A stretch of 64,000 bases of DNA, taken from assembly GCA_011390565.1 (NCBI GenBank), contig JAABSC010000002.1, positions 248,001 to 312,000 of the forward strand. The letters are read 5' to 3'. The DNA comes from Thioalkalivibrio paradoxus. GTDB taxonomy: Bacteria > Pseudomonadota > Gammaproteobacteria > Ectothiorhodospirales > Ectothiorhodospiraceae. The notes under the pieces are model-generated. The model ran no database searches and was not told the DNA's origin. It saw only the letters and a program-made list of their open reading frames with translations. Shown here in pieces: positions 17,625 to 25,973 of this stretch; position 1 is the stretch's first letter; every line of letters begins with the position of its first letter. A program made the translations under genes and the position numbers.

Positions 17625-19004
17625 ATGAAACGAATCATCATTCTCGGAGCGGGGCAGGTCGGGCACACCCTGGCCGACGCACTGAGCGCGGATGGTCACG
17701 CCATCACCGTGGTCGATCTGGATGCTGGACGGCTTCAGGCCCTGCGTGCGGAACTCAATGTGGCGACCGTGCAGGGTTTTGCCGCGCATCCGCCGGTGCT
17801 CAGGAAAGCGGGCGCTCCCGATGCCGAAATGCTGATCGCGGTGACCGATTCGGACGAAGTGAACATGATGGCCTGTCAGGTGGCGACCACCCTGTTCAAC
17901 GTCGGTACCCGCATCGCGCGTGCCCGGGCCCGCGATTACCACCGGTTTCCCAGGCTGTTCGCGCGCGATGCCGTGCCGGTGGACCTCCTGATTTCTCCGG
18001 AAGAAACGGTCACGAGCCAGATCCACCGCCTGATCGAGCACCCGGGCGCGTTGCAGGTGCTGGATTTCGCGGATGGACGGGTGTCGCTGGTTGCGGTACG
18101 CGCCTACCACGGGGGTCCGCTGGTGGGGCGTGAACTGCGTGCGCTACGGGGATCCCGGCCCGGGATCCAGACGCGCGTGGCGGCCATCTTCAGACGCGAT
18201 CGGCCGCTAGACCCCGACGGCGACACCGTGATCGAGGTGGACGACGAGGTGTTCTTCGTCGCGTCGAAGAAGAACATACGCGCGGTGACGGGCGAACTGC
18301 GGCACCTCGAGCGCCCGTACCACCGCGTGATCATTGCCGGCGGCGGAAATATCGGACGCCGCCTGGCCGAGACCCTGGCGGAGGATTACCGGGTAAAGAT
18401 CCTGGAGCGGGATCCACGCCGCGCGCAGCTTCTTGCCAGCGAGTTGCCGAACGATGTGCTGGTGCTCGAGGGGAGCGCGGCGGATGACCGTTTTCTCGAG
18501 GAGGTGGATACGGATCACGCCGACGTCTTCTGCGCGGTCACCGACGACGACCAGGCGAATATCGTTTCGGGAATGCTGGCCAAGCGCCGTGGGGTACGCA
18601 AGGTCATCAGCCTCATCAACCGGCCGAGCTATGTGGATCTTGTGCAAAGCGGCTCGATCGATATCGCGATCTCTCCTCAGCTGGCGACCGTGGCCGAGCT
18701 TCTGGCCAAGGTACGCGAAGGGGGAACGGCGACCGTGCATACGCTGCGCCGAGGGGCGGCCGAGGCGATCGAAACGGTGGTGCACGGAGACGCAATGACC
18801 TCACAGGTGGTCAATCGTCGCATCGACGAACTGCACTTGCCCCACGGGACGACCATGGGAGCACTGGTGCGCGGCGAAGAGGTCATCATTCCTCACCATG
18901 ACACGGTCGTGAACGCCGGGGATCACGCGATCCTGTTTCTCACCGATCGTTCGCGCGTGTCCGAAGTCCAGCGCCTGTTCCAGCCCAGCCCGCTGTTTTT
19001 CTGA
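17625..19004 (+). CDS. trkA: Trk potassium uptake system NAD-binding protein TrkA
   Basis: 459 residues, the full-length form with two RCK_N/RCK_C units. The first Rossmann motif is at the extreme N-terminus (IIILGAGQVGHTLADALS), the second about residue 235 (VIIAGGGNIGRRLAETLA). Each is followed by a TrkA_C domain. It is a peripheral cytoplasmic regulator that gates the TrkH channel in response to NAD(H)/ATP. trkH starts 24 bases downstream, so the pair is an operon. Confidence 0.97.
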   Translation: MKRIIILGAGQVGHTLADALSADGHAITVVDLDAGRLQALRAELNVATVQGFAAHPPVLRKAGAPDAEMLIAVTDSDEVNMMACQVATTLFNVGTRIARARARDYHRFPRLFARDAVPVDLLISPEETVTSQIHRLIEHPGALQVLDFADGRVSLVAVRAYHGGPLVGRELRALRGSRPGIQTRVAAIFRRDRPLDPDGDTVIEVDDEVFFVASKKNIRAVTGELRHLERPYHRVIIAGGGNIGRRLAETLAEDYRVKILERDPRRAQLLASELPNDVLVLEGSAADDRFLEEVDTDHADVFCAVTDDDQANIVSGMLAKRRGVRKVISLINRPSYVDLVQSGSIDIAISPQLATVAELLAKVREGGTATVHTLRRGAAEAIETVVHGDAMTSQVVNRRIDELHLPHGTTMGALVRGEEVIIPHHDTVVNAGDHAILFLTDRSRVSEVQRLFQPSPLFF

Positions 19005-19028
19005 CCCGATGACGAACGCAGGCGAACG

Positions 19029-20483
19029 ATGTTCCAGCTAGCGACCACGCTCCGCCTGCTCGGCATCCTGGTCGCGCTGTTCAGCCTGACGATGCTGCCT
19101 CCCGCCGTGGTCGGGCTGATCTACGGGGAACAGAGCCAATGGGTGTTTCTGCAGGCTTTCGGCATCCTGTTCGGGATCGGGGTGTTGATCTGGGCGCCGT
19201 TTGCCCGGGCGCGCGGCGATCTGCAGATACGCGACGGATTCGTGGTGGTGGTGATGTTCTGGCTTGTGCTGGGACTGTTCGGCGCGTTGCCCCTGTACCT
19301 GGACCCCCTGCTCCACATCTCCGTCACCGACGCGGTATTCGAGTCGATGTCGGGGCTCACCACGACCGGCTCGACGGTCATTGTCGGTCTCGATGACCTG
19401 CCACGGGCGATTCTCTGGTACCGGCAGCAGCTGCAGTGGCTCGGCGGGATGGGCATCATCGTGCTGGCGGTCGCCATTCTTCCCCTGCTGGGGATCGGCG
19501 GCATGCAGCTCTTCCGGGCGGAGATGCCGGGCCCGCTCAAGGACAACAAGCTGGCGCCACGCATCGCCGAGACCGCGCGCAACCTGTGGCTCGTGTACGT
19601 GGGGCTCACCGTTGCGTGCGCGCTTGCCTACTGGGCCGCGGGCATGGACACGTTCGATGCCATCGCCCATTCGTTCACGACGGTCGCCATCGGGGGGTTT
19701 TCCACCTATGACGCCAGTATCGGGCACTTCGACAGCGCCGCGATCGAGTCGGTCGCGATCATTTTCATGTTGCTGGGGGGCATGAATTTCGCGTTGCATT
19801 TTCTTGCCTTCAGCCGCGCGAATTTCCGCACCTATCTGAACGATGAGGAAGTCCGTTTCTACCTGATCCTGCTCGGGATCGGAGCGGCGATCGCGGCCGC
19901 CTATCTTCTGTATTCGGGGGTCGCCGGGGGGCTTTCGGACGCGCTGCGCAAGGGTATCTTCCACGCGGTGTCGATTGGTACGACCACCGGCTATGCGACG
20001 ACTGAATTCTACCTCTGGCCCGGCTTCCTGCCGGTGATGCTGGTGTTCCTGTCCTTCGTCGGCGGATGCACCGCCTCGACCGGGGGAGGCATGAAGGTGA
20101 TCCGGGTTCTGTTGCTGGGCAAACAGGGCCTGCGCGAGATTCAGCGCCTGATCCATCCGCACGCGCACATCGCCGTCAAGGTCAATGGCCGCGTCATGCC
20201 GGACCGAGTGGTCGAGGCGGTCTGGGGGTTCATGGCGGCCTACGTGCTGGCGTTTGCGGTCATGACGCTACTGCTGATGGCATCCGGTCTGGATCAGGTC
20301 ACCGCGTTCTCGTCGGTGGCCGCGACGCTGAACAACCTGGGCCCGGGGTTGGGAGACGTCGGTCCCAACTTCGCCGGCATCAACGATTTCAGCAAATGGG
20401 TCCTGGTGTTTTCGATGCTTCTTGGACGGCTGGAGATCTTCACGGTGCTGGTGCTGCTCTCGCCGGCCTTCTGGCGCCGCTGA
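19029..20483 (+). CDS. trkH: Trk potassium transporter membrane subunit TrkH
   Basis: 484 residues with the repeated M-P-M pore units of the Trk/Ktr/HKT family. Selectivity-filter segments are visible as SMSGLTTTGSTV, TVAIGGFSTYD, SIGTTTGYATT and AATLNNLGPGLG. Together with TrkA it takes up potassium. Placing it with a cation/proton antiporter suggests active osmotic or pH homeostasis, which would suit a saline or alkaline habitat (inference). Confidence 0.97.
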   Translation: MFQLATTLRLLGILVALFSLTMLPPAVVGLIYGEQSQWVFLQAFGILFGIGVLIWAPFARARGDLQIRDGFVVVVMFWLVLGLFGALPLYLDPLLHISVTDAVFESMSGLTTTGSTVIVGLDDLPRAILWYRQQLQWLGGMGIIVLAVAILPLLGIGGMQLFRAEMPGPLKDNKLAPRIAETARNLWLVYVGLTVACALAYWAAGMDTFDAIAHSFTTVAIGGFSTYDASIGHFDSAAIESVAIIFMLLGGMNFALHFLAFSRANFRTYLNDEEVRFYLILLGIGAAIAAAYLLYSGVAGGLSDALRKGIFHAVSIGTTTGYATTEFYLWPGFLPVMLVFLSFVGGCTASTGGGMKVIRVLLLGKQGLREIQRLIHPHAHIAVKVNGRVMPDRVVEAVWGFMAAYVLAFAVMTLLLMASGLDQVTAFSSVAATLNNLGPGLGDVGPNFAGINDFSKWVLVFSMLLGRLEIFTVLVLLSPAFWRR

Positions 20484-20607
20484 ACCCGCGCAGCAACGCG
20501 ATCCGGAGGGGCAGGCGGCCATCGTCGATCCTGCCGCGCGTTTACAGCGCCTGAGGGCCTGCGGCCGGGGTGTCCCGAGCGGATCGGACACCGGGGCATG
20601 ATCCGGT

Positions 20608-22335
20608 ATGATCCGGAGCATGGACTGGACCCATCAGGTCATCTTCTTCGGCGCATTGGTGATCCTGGGCAGCATCCTGTCCAGCGTGGTGACGTCACGC
20701 CTCGGCGTTCCCCTGCTGCTGGTGTTTCTGGGGATCGGCATGCTGTTGGGTGCGGAAGGCCCCGGTGGCATCGTCTTTGAAAATATTCCGTTGGCGCACC
20801 TCATCGGTTCGGCGGCGCTGGGCGTGATCCTGTTCGACGGCGGCATGCGGACCCCGATCCGCAATTTCCGGATCGCGCTCAAGCCGGCGCTGGGACTGGC
20901 CACGCTGGGTGTGGTCGTCACGTCCGGATTGACCGGCCTGTTTGCCTACTGGTGGCTGCAGCTATCCTGGCTGGAATCGCTTCTGCTCGGCGCGATCGTG
21001 GGGTCGACCGACGCGGCCGCCGTGTTCTCCCTGCTGCATTCGCGGGGACTGCAGCTGAAAAGCCGGGTGGGGGCGACCCTGGAGATCGAGTCGGGCAGCA
21101 ACGATCCGATGGCCATCTTTCTGACGATCGTCCTGATCGAAATGATTCTTCGGCCCGAGGCGACCTACGGCCTGGTCTTCGCGTTCGAATTCGTCCGGCA
21201 GATCGGACTGGGGGCGATTCTCGGACTTGTCGGTGGTTTTGCGTTGCTGCGCCTGATCAATCGCCTGCCGCTGACGCCCGGGTTCTACCCGCTGGCGGCG
21301 CTGGCGGGAGCGATGCTCCTGTTCGGACTGACCGGCCTCATCGGCGGCAGCGGCTTCCTCGCGGTGTACCTCGCGGGTCTGGTGCTGGGAAATCGGCCGC
21401 TGGAGTCCGGACAGAACATCAAGCGCTTTCATGACGGCATCGCGTCGCTGTCCCAGATCGGGATGTTCCTGATGCTGGGCGTGATCGTCACGCCCTCGGA
21501 ACTGCTTCCCGTGGCGCTGGATGCCGCGCTGCTCGCGGGTGTGTTGATCCTCGTCGCGCGGCCGCTTGCCGTCGCGCTGTGCCTGCTGCCATTCCATTTT
21601 CCCTGGCGCGAGCAGGTGTTTGTCGGCTGGGTCGGCCTGCGGGGCGCGGTGCCTATCATCCTGGCGTTGTTCCCGCTGCTGGCGGGCCTTGAACTCGCCG
21701 GTTATTTCTTCCACGTCGTGTTCTTCGTGGTGCTGATCTCGCTCCTGGTACAGGGATCCACCATCACGCTGTTCGCGCGCTGGCTCAGGCTTGAACTGCC
21801 ACCAGCGGCGACCCGGGTGCAGCGCACGGAACTGGATATCCCCGGGCAGCTGGAAATGGAGCTGGTTGGCTACACGCTTGCCGAAAACACGCCGGTCGTG
21901 CAGGAGGCCTGGTCCAGTTTCCGGCTGCCATCCAGTGCCCGGTTCGTGGCCCACCTTCGTGCGGGCAGGCTTCTGGAGGCCCTTGAGATCCTCGATCTGC
22001 GCGCCGGGGACCACCTGTATTTCATGATCGAGCCGGGGGAGCTTCCGGATCTGGACCGGCTGTTCCTGGCGACCGAGGTGCCGGAACGCCTGAGCGAACG
22101 GAGCGTGTTCGGGGAGTTCACACTCAATGGCAACGCCCAGGTCGGTGCGGTGGCCCTGGCCTACGGGGCATCCGTTCCGGAGGAAGAAGCGGCGCAGACG
22201 CTCGAGGCATTCCTCCGCAAGCGGCTCGTCGCGGAGCCCGTGGTCGGCGACGCGATCGAACTCGATCGCCTGCGCTTCGTGGTGCGAGAAATGAGCGGCG
22301 CGCGCATCACCCGAGTCGGACTCAAGCTGCTTTGA
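20608..22335 (+). CDS. Potassium/proton antiporter of the NhaP2 (CvrA) type
   Basis: 575 residues (571 if the ATG at 20620 is used; neither start has a strong ribosome binding site). The first about 390 residues form a CPA1 sodium-proton exchanger domain with the conserved GSTDAAAVFSLL and ESGSNDPMAIFLT motifs, including the functional aspartates. The C-terminus (about 400-575) has a TrkA_C/CorC-like regulatory part, as in NhaP2, which mainly exchanges potassium for protons. Its position after trkAH supports a potassium role. Confidence 0.9.
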   Translation: MIRSMDWTHQVIFFGALVILGSILSSVVTSRLGVPLLLVFLGIGMLLGAEGPGGIVFENIPLAHLIGSAALGVILFDGGMRTPIRNFRIALKPALGLATLGVVVTSGLTGLFAYWWLQLSWLESLLLGAIVGSTDAAAVFSLLHSRGLQLKSRVGATLEIESGSNDPMAIFLTIVLIEMILRPEATYGLVFAFEFVRQIGLGAILGLVGGFALLRLINRLPLTPGFYPLAALAGAMLLFGLTGLIGGSGFLAVYLAGLVLGNRPLESGQNIKRFHDGIASLSQIGMFLMLGVIVTPSELLPVALDAALLAGVLILVARPLAVALCLLPFHFPWREQVFVGWVGLRGAVPIILALFPLLAGLELAGYFFHVVFFVVLISLLVQGSTITLFARWLRLELPPAATRVQRTELDIPGQLEMELVGYTLAENTPVVQEAWSSFRLPSSARFVAHLRAGRLLEALEILDLRAGDHLYFMIEPGELPDLDRLFLATEVPERLSERSVFGEFTLNGNAQVGAVALAYGASVPEEEAAQTLEAFLRKRLVAEPVVGDAIELDRLRFVVREMSGARITRVGLKLL

Positions 22336-22497
22336 ATGCGGGTGGCCGACCCGAGGGGCAGGGTGTTGCGATCTCCCGAACCCCATCCCGTTACCCCGGT
22401 GTTCCGTGGTGTGCGTGGAGGTTCGCTATAGTGCAGCCTTCGAGAGCCCGAGCGCGGGACCTTGAGTGTTATATTGTAACAAAAGAACCGAGCCTGA

Positions 22498-23346
22498 ATG
22501 TTTTCCGACGAGACCAAACCACGCATGTTCACCTATATCGACCCGACCGTACGAACCCGTCTTCTGGCACAGGGGAAGCTCACCCGCATCAATGCCGACG
22601 GGGTTGCGCTCGACGCGAGTTCGGCAGGGGTGGTGCCCTCACAACCGGCACTCGAAATCCTGGGTCCGATCCCGATGCCGGTGTCGCTGACCGAGGAACC
22701 GCTCACGGTGCAGTGGTATGTCTTCGTCCGGCGCACCGAACTGGCACGGGTCGACGAACTGGCGGCGGAACTGCGCGAACAGGGCGGCCAACACCTGTTT
22801 GCATCCCTCACCTCGTCGATGGCTGTCAACAGTCTGCTGGTGATCGGTGAGCCGGATCCGGACCGGGAGCCTCTGGTGCGTGTGCATTCGAACTGCCTGA
22901 CCGGGGACGTGTTCGGCTCCAAGCGCTGTGACTGTGGCCCGCAGCTTGCGGCCGCAATGCGTCAGATCCAGGGTGATCCGGCCGGTGGGTACCTCGTCTA
23001 CATGGCCGGGCACGAGGGCCGCGGCATCGGGCTCTGGGCCAAGGCCGCCACCTACCTGTTGCAGGATGCCGGCGAGAACACCTACCAGGCCAACCGCAGC
23101 CTCGGCCTTCCCGACGACTCCCGGGACTTTTCCGATGCCGCGTCCGTCCTCAAGTGGCTTCTGGGTGAGAAGCCCTTCCGTCTGCTCACGAACAACCCCA
23201 AGAAGATCCAGGATCTCGCCGCCCATGGGCTCGTGAACGTGCGGCGTGTGAAGCACGTTGCCGGCGTGGACGAGTGGAACAAGCGCTACCTGCTGGCCAA
23301 ACAGAACTGGGGGCATGCGATTTCCCCGCAGGATCTCGAGTCCTAG
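22498..23346 (+). CDS. ribA: GTP cyclohydrolase II-like protein
   Basis: 282 residues, longer than the 190-200 of single-domain RibA because of an N-terminal extension of about 80. The zinc site is VHSNCLTGDVFGSKRCDCG (three cysteines). The catalytic Tyr (ATYLLQD) and the Asp/Arg pair (DSRDF) of GTP cyclohydrolase II are present, and LLTNNPKKI follows. The motif usually read RQEGRGIGL is GHEGRGIGLW here, a two-residue change at the substrate pocket. It would convert GTP to the first riboflavin intermediate; a paralogous role is possible because no other rib gene is nearby. A GTTA-TATTG-TAAC dyad and a TATATT element lie 18-30 bases upstream. A second in-frame ATG is at 22525. Confidence 0.82.
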   Translation: MFSDETKPRMFTYIDPTVRTRLLAQGKLTRINADGVALDASSAGVVPSQPALEILGPIPMPVSLTEEPLTVQWYVFVRRTELARVDELAAELREQGGQHLFASLTSSMAVNSLLVIGEPDPDREPLVRVHSNCLTGDVFGSKRCDCGPQLAAAMRQIQGDPAGGYLVYMAGHEGRGIGLWAKAATYLLQDAGENTYQANRSLGLPDDSRDFSDAASVLKWLLGEKPFRLLTNNPKKIQDLAAHGLVNVRRVKHVAGVDEWNKRYLLAKQNWGHAISPQDLES

Positions 23347-23478
23347 GCTTGCCGTGTCCGGCATCAACCGCGAAAGGGGGTCTCTGAGGCTGGCGAGCCT
23401 TTTGGTACTCGACCTGTCTCCGGATGGCTCCGGTGGCTTCGACAGCGAGGTCTTGGACCGGCACAACGTGGAGAAAGA

Positions 23479-23496
23479 CCCGGCGGAGAGGCCGGG
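23479..23496 (+). terminator. Possible hairpin between ribA-like gene and DUF1538 operon
   Basis: CCCGGC and GCCGGG form a six-base stem with loop GGAGAG, without a T tract. It lies in the 209-bp gap after the GTP cyclohydrolase gene, which otherwise shows no clear promoter or other site. Confidence 0.25.
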
Positions 23497-23555
23497 GGGC
23501 GGAACCGGATGAAGGCACGCTTGGATCGAGATCGCGACAAAAAGGCGCACCGCCC

Positions 23556-25070
23556 GTGAACGGGGTGCGGGAGTTCCTGCGGCTGCTGAACCATGCGTTC
23601 CGCAACCTGCTGCCGATCATTCTGGTGGTTGGAGTTTTCCAGTTCCTGGTGATCCGGCAGGTTCCCGACGCGTGGCTGCCGATGGCGGTCGGTCTCCTCG
23701 TCGTCGTGCTGGGGGTCGCCCTTTTCCTGCAGGGCCTCGAGCTAGGGATCTTCCCGATCGGCAAGAACCTGTCGAACGAGTTCGCGCGCAAGGGCTCACT
23801 GCCGCTGCTGATGATTTTCGGATTCTGCCTGGGCTTCGCGGCGGTGATTGCGGAACCCGCACTGATCGCGGTGGCGAGTCAGGCCGAGATCATCAGTGAA
23901 GGGCGGATCAACGCACTGACGCTGAGGATGCTGGTCGCGGTGTCCGTCGGTCTCGTGGTCGCGCTGGGTGTAGTGCGTATCCTGCTTGGCCACAGCCTGC
24001 ACTGGTACATGATCATCGGTTACATCGTGGTGGTGATCGTGACCTTCTTCGCGCCGGAGGAAATCGTCGGGCTCGCCTACGACTCCGGCGGCGTGACCAC
24101 GAATATCGTCACGGTTCCGCTGATCGCGGCGCTCGGGATCGGCCTGGCCATGTCGATCCGTGGACGCAATCCGCTGATTCACGGCTTCGGACTCGTGGGT
24201 CTTGCGGTGATGGTGCCGATGATCTCGGTGCAGATCTACGGGATCATCGTGTACAGCTTCGGTGAAGCCCGTGAGGTCGCTCAGAGCATCGCGGAGGCGG
24301 TGGATCCGGAAGTGACCGATGTGGTCCAGGAAGTCGCCGGCAGCGTGCTTCTGGGCATGCTACGCGACCTGATGATCATGTTCCGGGACGTGTTGCCGAT
24401 CATTGCGGTCGTGCTGATCTTCCAGTATCTGGTGATCCGCAAGCACATCGCTCACCTGCACAAGGTGATGGGCGGTTTCCTGCTGGTAATCGTTGGCCTG
24501 TATGCCTTCGTGGTGGGTCTGAAACTGGGTCTGTTCCCGATTGGCCAGAGTATGGCCGAGCAGTTGATCGGTCTGGATCGCTGGATCTTTGTCTACCTGT
24601 TCGCCTTCGCGATCGGTTTCGCGACGACGATGGCGGAGCCGGCCCTGATCGCGATCGGGCAGAAGGCGGAGGATGCGGCGAAGGGGCGGTTGAACGGTAA
24701 CGTGATCCGTATCCTCGTCGCGATCGGTGTGGCGGTTGGGATCACCATCGGCGTGCACCGAATCATCGTCGGTGATTCGATTCATTACTACATCATGGCC
24801 GGCTACGCGGTAGTGATCCTGCTGACCTTCCTGTCGCCGAAATACATCGTGGCCCTGGCCTACGATCTCGGCGGCGTGACCACCTCCGAGGTGACCGTGC
24901 CGCTGGTGACCGCGCTGGGGATCGGCCTGGCCACCCACATAGAGGGTCGCAACGTGATGATCGACGGCTTCGGTCTGATCGCGTTCGCTTCAATCTTTCC
25001 GATAATATCCGTGATGCTTTACGCCATCGCGGTGGAGTTTGCCAACCGATGGAGAGGGACTGAGCCATGA
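23556..25070 (+). CDS. DUF1538 membrane protein with two tandem repeats
   Basis: 504 residues from a GTG at 23556 preceded by AAGGCG; homology begins here. It is almost entirely hydrophobic, with about 12 helices. Two direct repeats of about 240 residues are plain: LLPIILVVGVFQFLVIR and VLPIIAVVLIFQYLVIR; AEPALIAVASQAE and AEPALIAIGQKAE; DSGGVTTNIVTVPL and DLGGVTTSEVTVPL; GIGLAMSIRGRNPLIHGFG and GIGLATHIEGRNVMIDGFG. That is the build of a secondary transporter or channel with two pseudo-symmetric halves. The stop overlaps the PII-like start (ATGA). Substrate unknown. By analogy with AmtB-GlnK and SbtA-SbtB, a transporter gated by the PII-like partner is inferred. Confidence 0.88.
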   Translation: MNGVREFLRLLNHAFRNLLPIILVVGVFQFLVIRQVPDAWLPMAVGLLVVVLGVALFLQGLELGIFPIGKNLSNEFARKGSLPLLMIFGFCLGFAAVIAEPALIAVASQAEIISEGRINALTLRMLVAVSVGLVVALGVVRILLGHSLHWYMIIGYIVVVIVTFFAPEEIVGLAYDSGGVTTNIVTVPLIAALGIGLAMSIRGRNPLIHGFGLVGLAVMVPMISVQIYGIIVYSFGEAREVAQSIAEAVDPEVTDVVQEVAGSVLLGMLRDLMIMFRDVLPIIAVVLIFQYLVIRKHIAHLHKVMGGFLLVIVGLYAFVVGLKLGLFPIGQSMAEQLIGLDRWIFVYLFAFAIGFATTMAEPALIAIGQKAEDAAKGRLNGNVIRILVAIGVAVGITIGVHRIIVGDSIHYYIMAGYAVVILLTFLSPKYIVALAYDLGGVTTSEVTVPLVTALGIGLATHIEGRNVMIDGFGLIAFASIFPIISVMLYAIAVEFANRWRGTEP

Positions 25071-25414
25071 AATTTGCATTACTCGTCGCCATTCTGGCGG
25101 ATGACCTGGAGGAGAAGGCTATCGACGTCGCCAAGAAGGCGGGTGCCGGTGGCGTGACCCTGCTGGATGCCCGCGGCATCGGCGCGAAGGAAAAGAAGAC
25201 CTTTTTCGGACTCACCTACGAGGGTTCCCAGAGCGTGTTGATCTGCGTACTGGAGAAGAAGCTTTCGTTGGGGGTGATGAAGGCGCTTACGGTGGAGCTC
25301 CAACTGGCGGAGCACTCAAAGGGCGTGGTCTTCACCGTACCGTTGGATCACATCGCCGGCATCGACATCCGGCAGCTTCAGAGTTTCGAGGAGCGGATCA
25401 GGGACGAAATCTGA
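25067..25414 (+). CDS. PII-like signalling protein
   Basis: 115 residues with the ferredoxin-like layout of PII trimers (KFALLVAILADDLEEKAIDVAKKAGAGGVTLLDARGIG). The loop after GIG is short (AKEKKTFFGLTYEGSQS) and lacks the uridylylated tyrosine context of GlnB. The B-loop region reads HSKGVVFTVPLDHIAGI instead of TGKIGDGKIFV. It therefore belongs with non-canonical PII-like proteins that bind other nucleotides. Its start overlaps the DUF1538 stop by 4 bases, a strong sign of functional pairing with that membrane protein. Confidence 0.8.
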   Translation: MKFALLVAILADDLEEKAIDVAKKAGAGGVTLLDARGIGAKEKKTFFGLTYEGSQSVLICVLEKKLSLGVMKALTVELQLAEHSKGVVFTVPLDHIAGIDIRQLQSFEERIRDEI

Positions 25415-25505
25415 CTTCGGCTTCCGGTGGCGGCGCCCGCCGCCGGACCGGACCTTGTTCGTTCGGATCCCCCTTTCGGTATCGATTCAATTCCCTGGAG
25501 GCAAC

Positions 25506-25934
25506 ATGCTGGTCAAGGACATCATGCAGACCGAGGTCATCACCATCCCGCCGCTGGCAACGCTGCGCGAGGCGATGGCGAAGATGCGCCGTCACAAGGT
25601 GAAGTCGCTGGTCGTAGAGCGGCGCGACGAACACGATGCCTACGGCATGATTACGTACTCCGCCATCCTGCGCACCATCGTATCGGAAGAGGGCGACATC
25701 GACCTGATCAACGTCTATGACGTGTGCATCAAGCCCGCATTGATCGTTCCGCAGATGATGGATGTGAAGTATGTGGCCCGGATGATGATCGCCCAGTTCC
25801 AGCGCAGGGTGGTGGTGCTGGAAAGCGGCCAGCTCGTGGGTCTGGTGACGATGAACGACATCGTGGGCGAAGTGCTCGCCTGGGCAGAGGAGGCACACCT
25901 CGTCCCCGATACACCGTCCAATGACGATCCCTGA
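25506..25934 (+). CDS. CBS-domain-pair protein
   Basis: 142 residues starting at the ATG at 25506, six bases after a strong GGAGG. It consists of a single Bateman module: VKDIMQTEVITIPPLATLREAMAKM for the first CBS, and MDVKYVARMMIAQFQRRVVVLESGQLVGLVTMNDIVGEVLAW for the second. Such stand-alone pairs bind adenine nucleotides and report energy status. It follows the PII-like gene by 91 bases and probably forms a three-gene unit with DUF1538. No enzyme domain is attached. Confidence 0.85.
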   Translation: MLVKDIMQTEVITIPPLATLREAMAKMRRHKVKSLVVERRDEHDAYGMITYSAILRTIVSEEGDIDLINVYDVCIKPALIVPQMMDVKYVARMMIAQFQRRVVVLESGQLVGLVTMNDIVGEVLAWAEEAHLVPDTPSNDDP

Positions 25935-25973
25935 GGGCGACGTCGTCCCGACAAAAGGGGGCGACGTGCGCGC

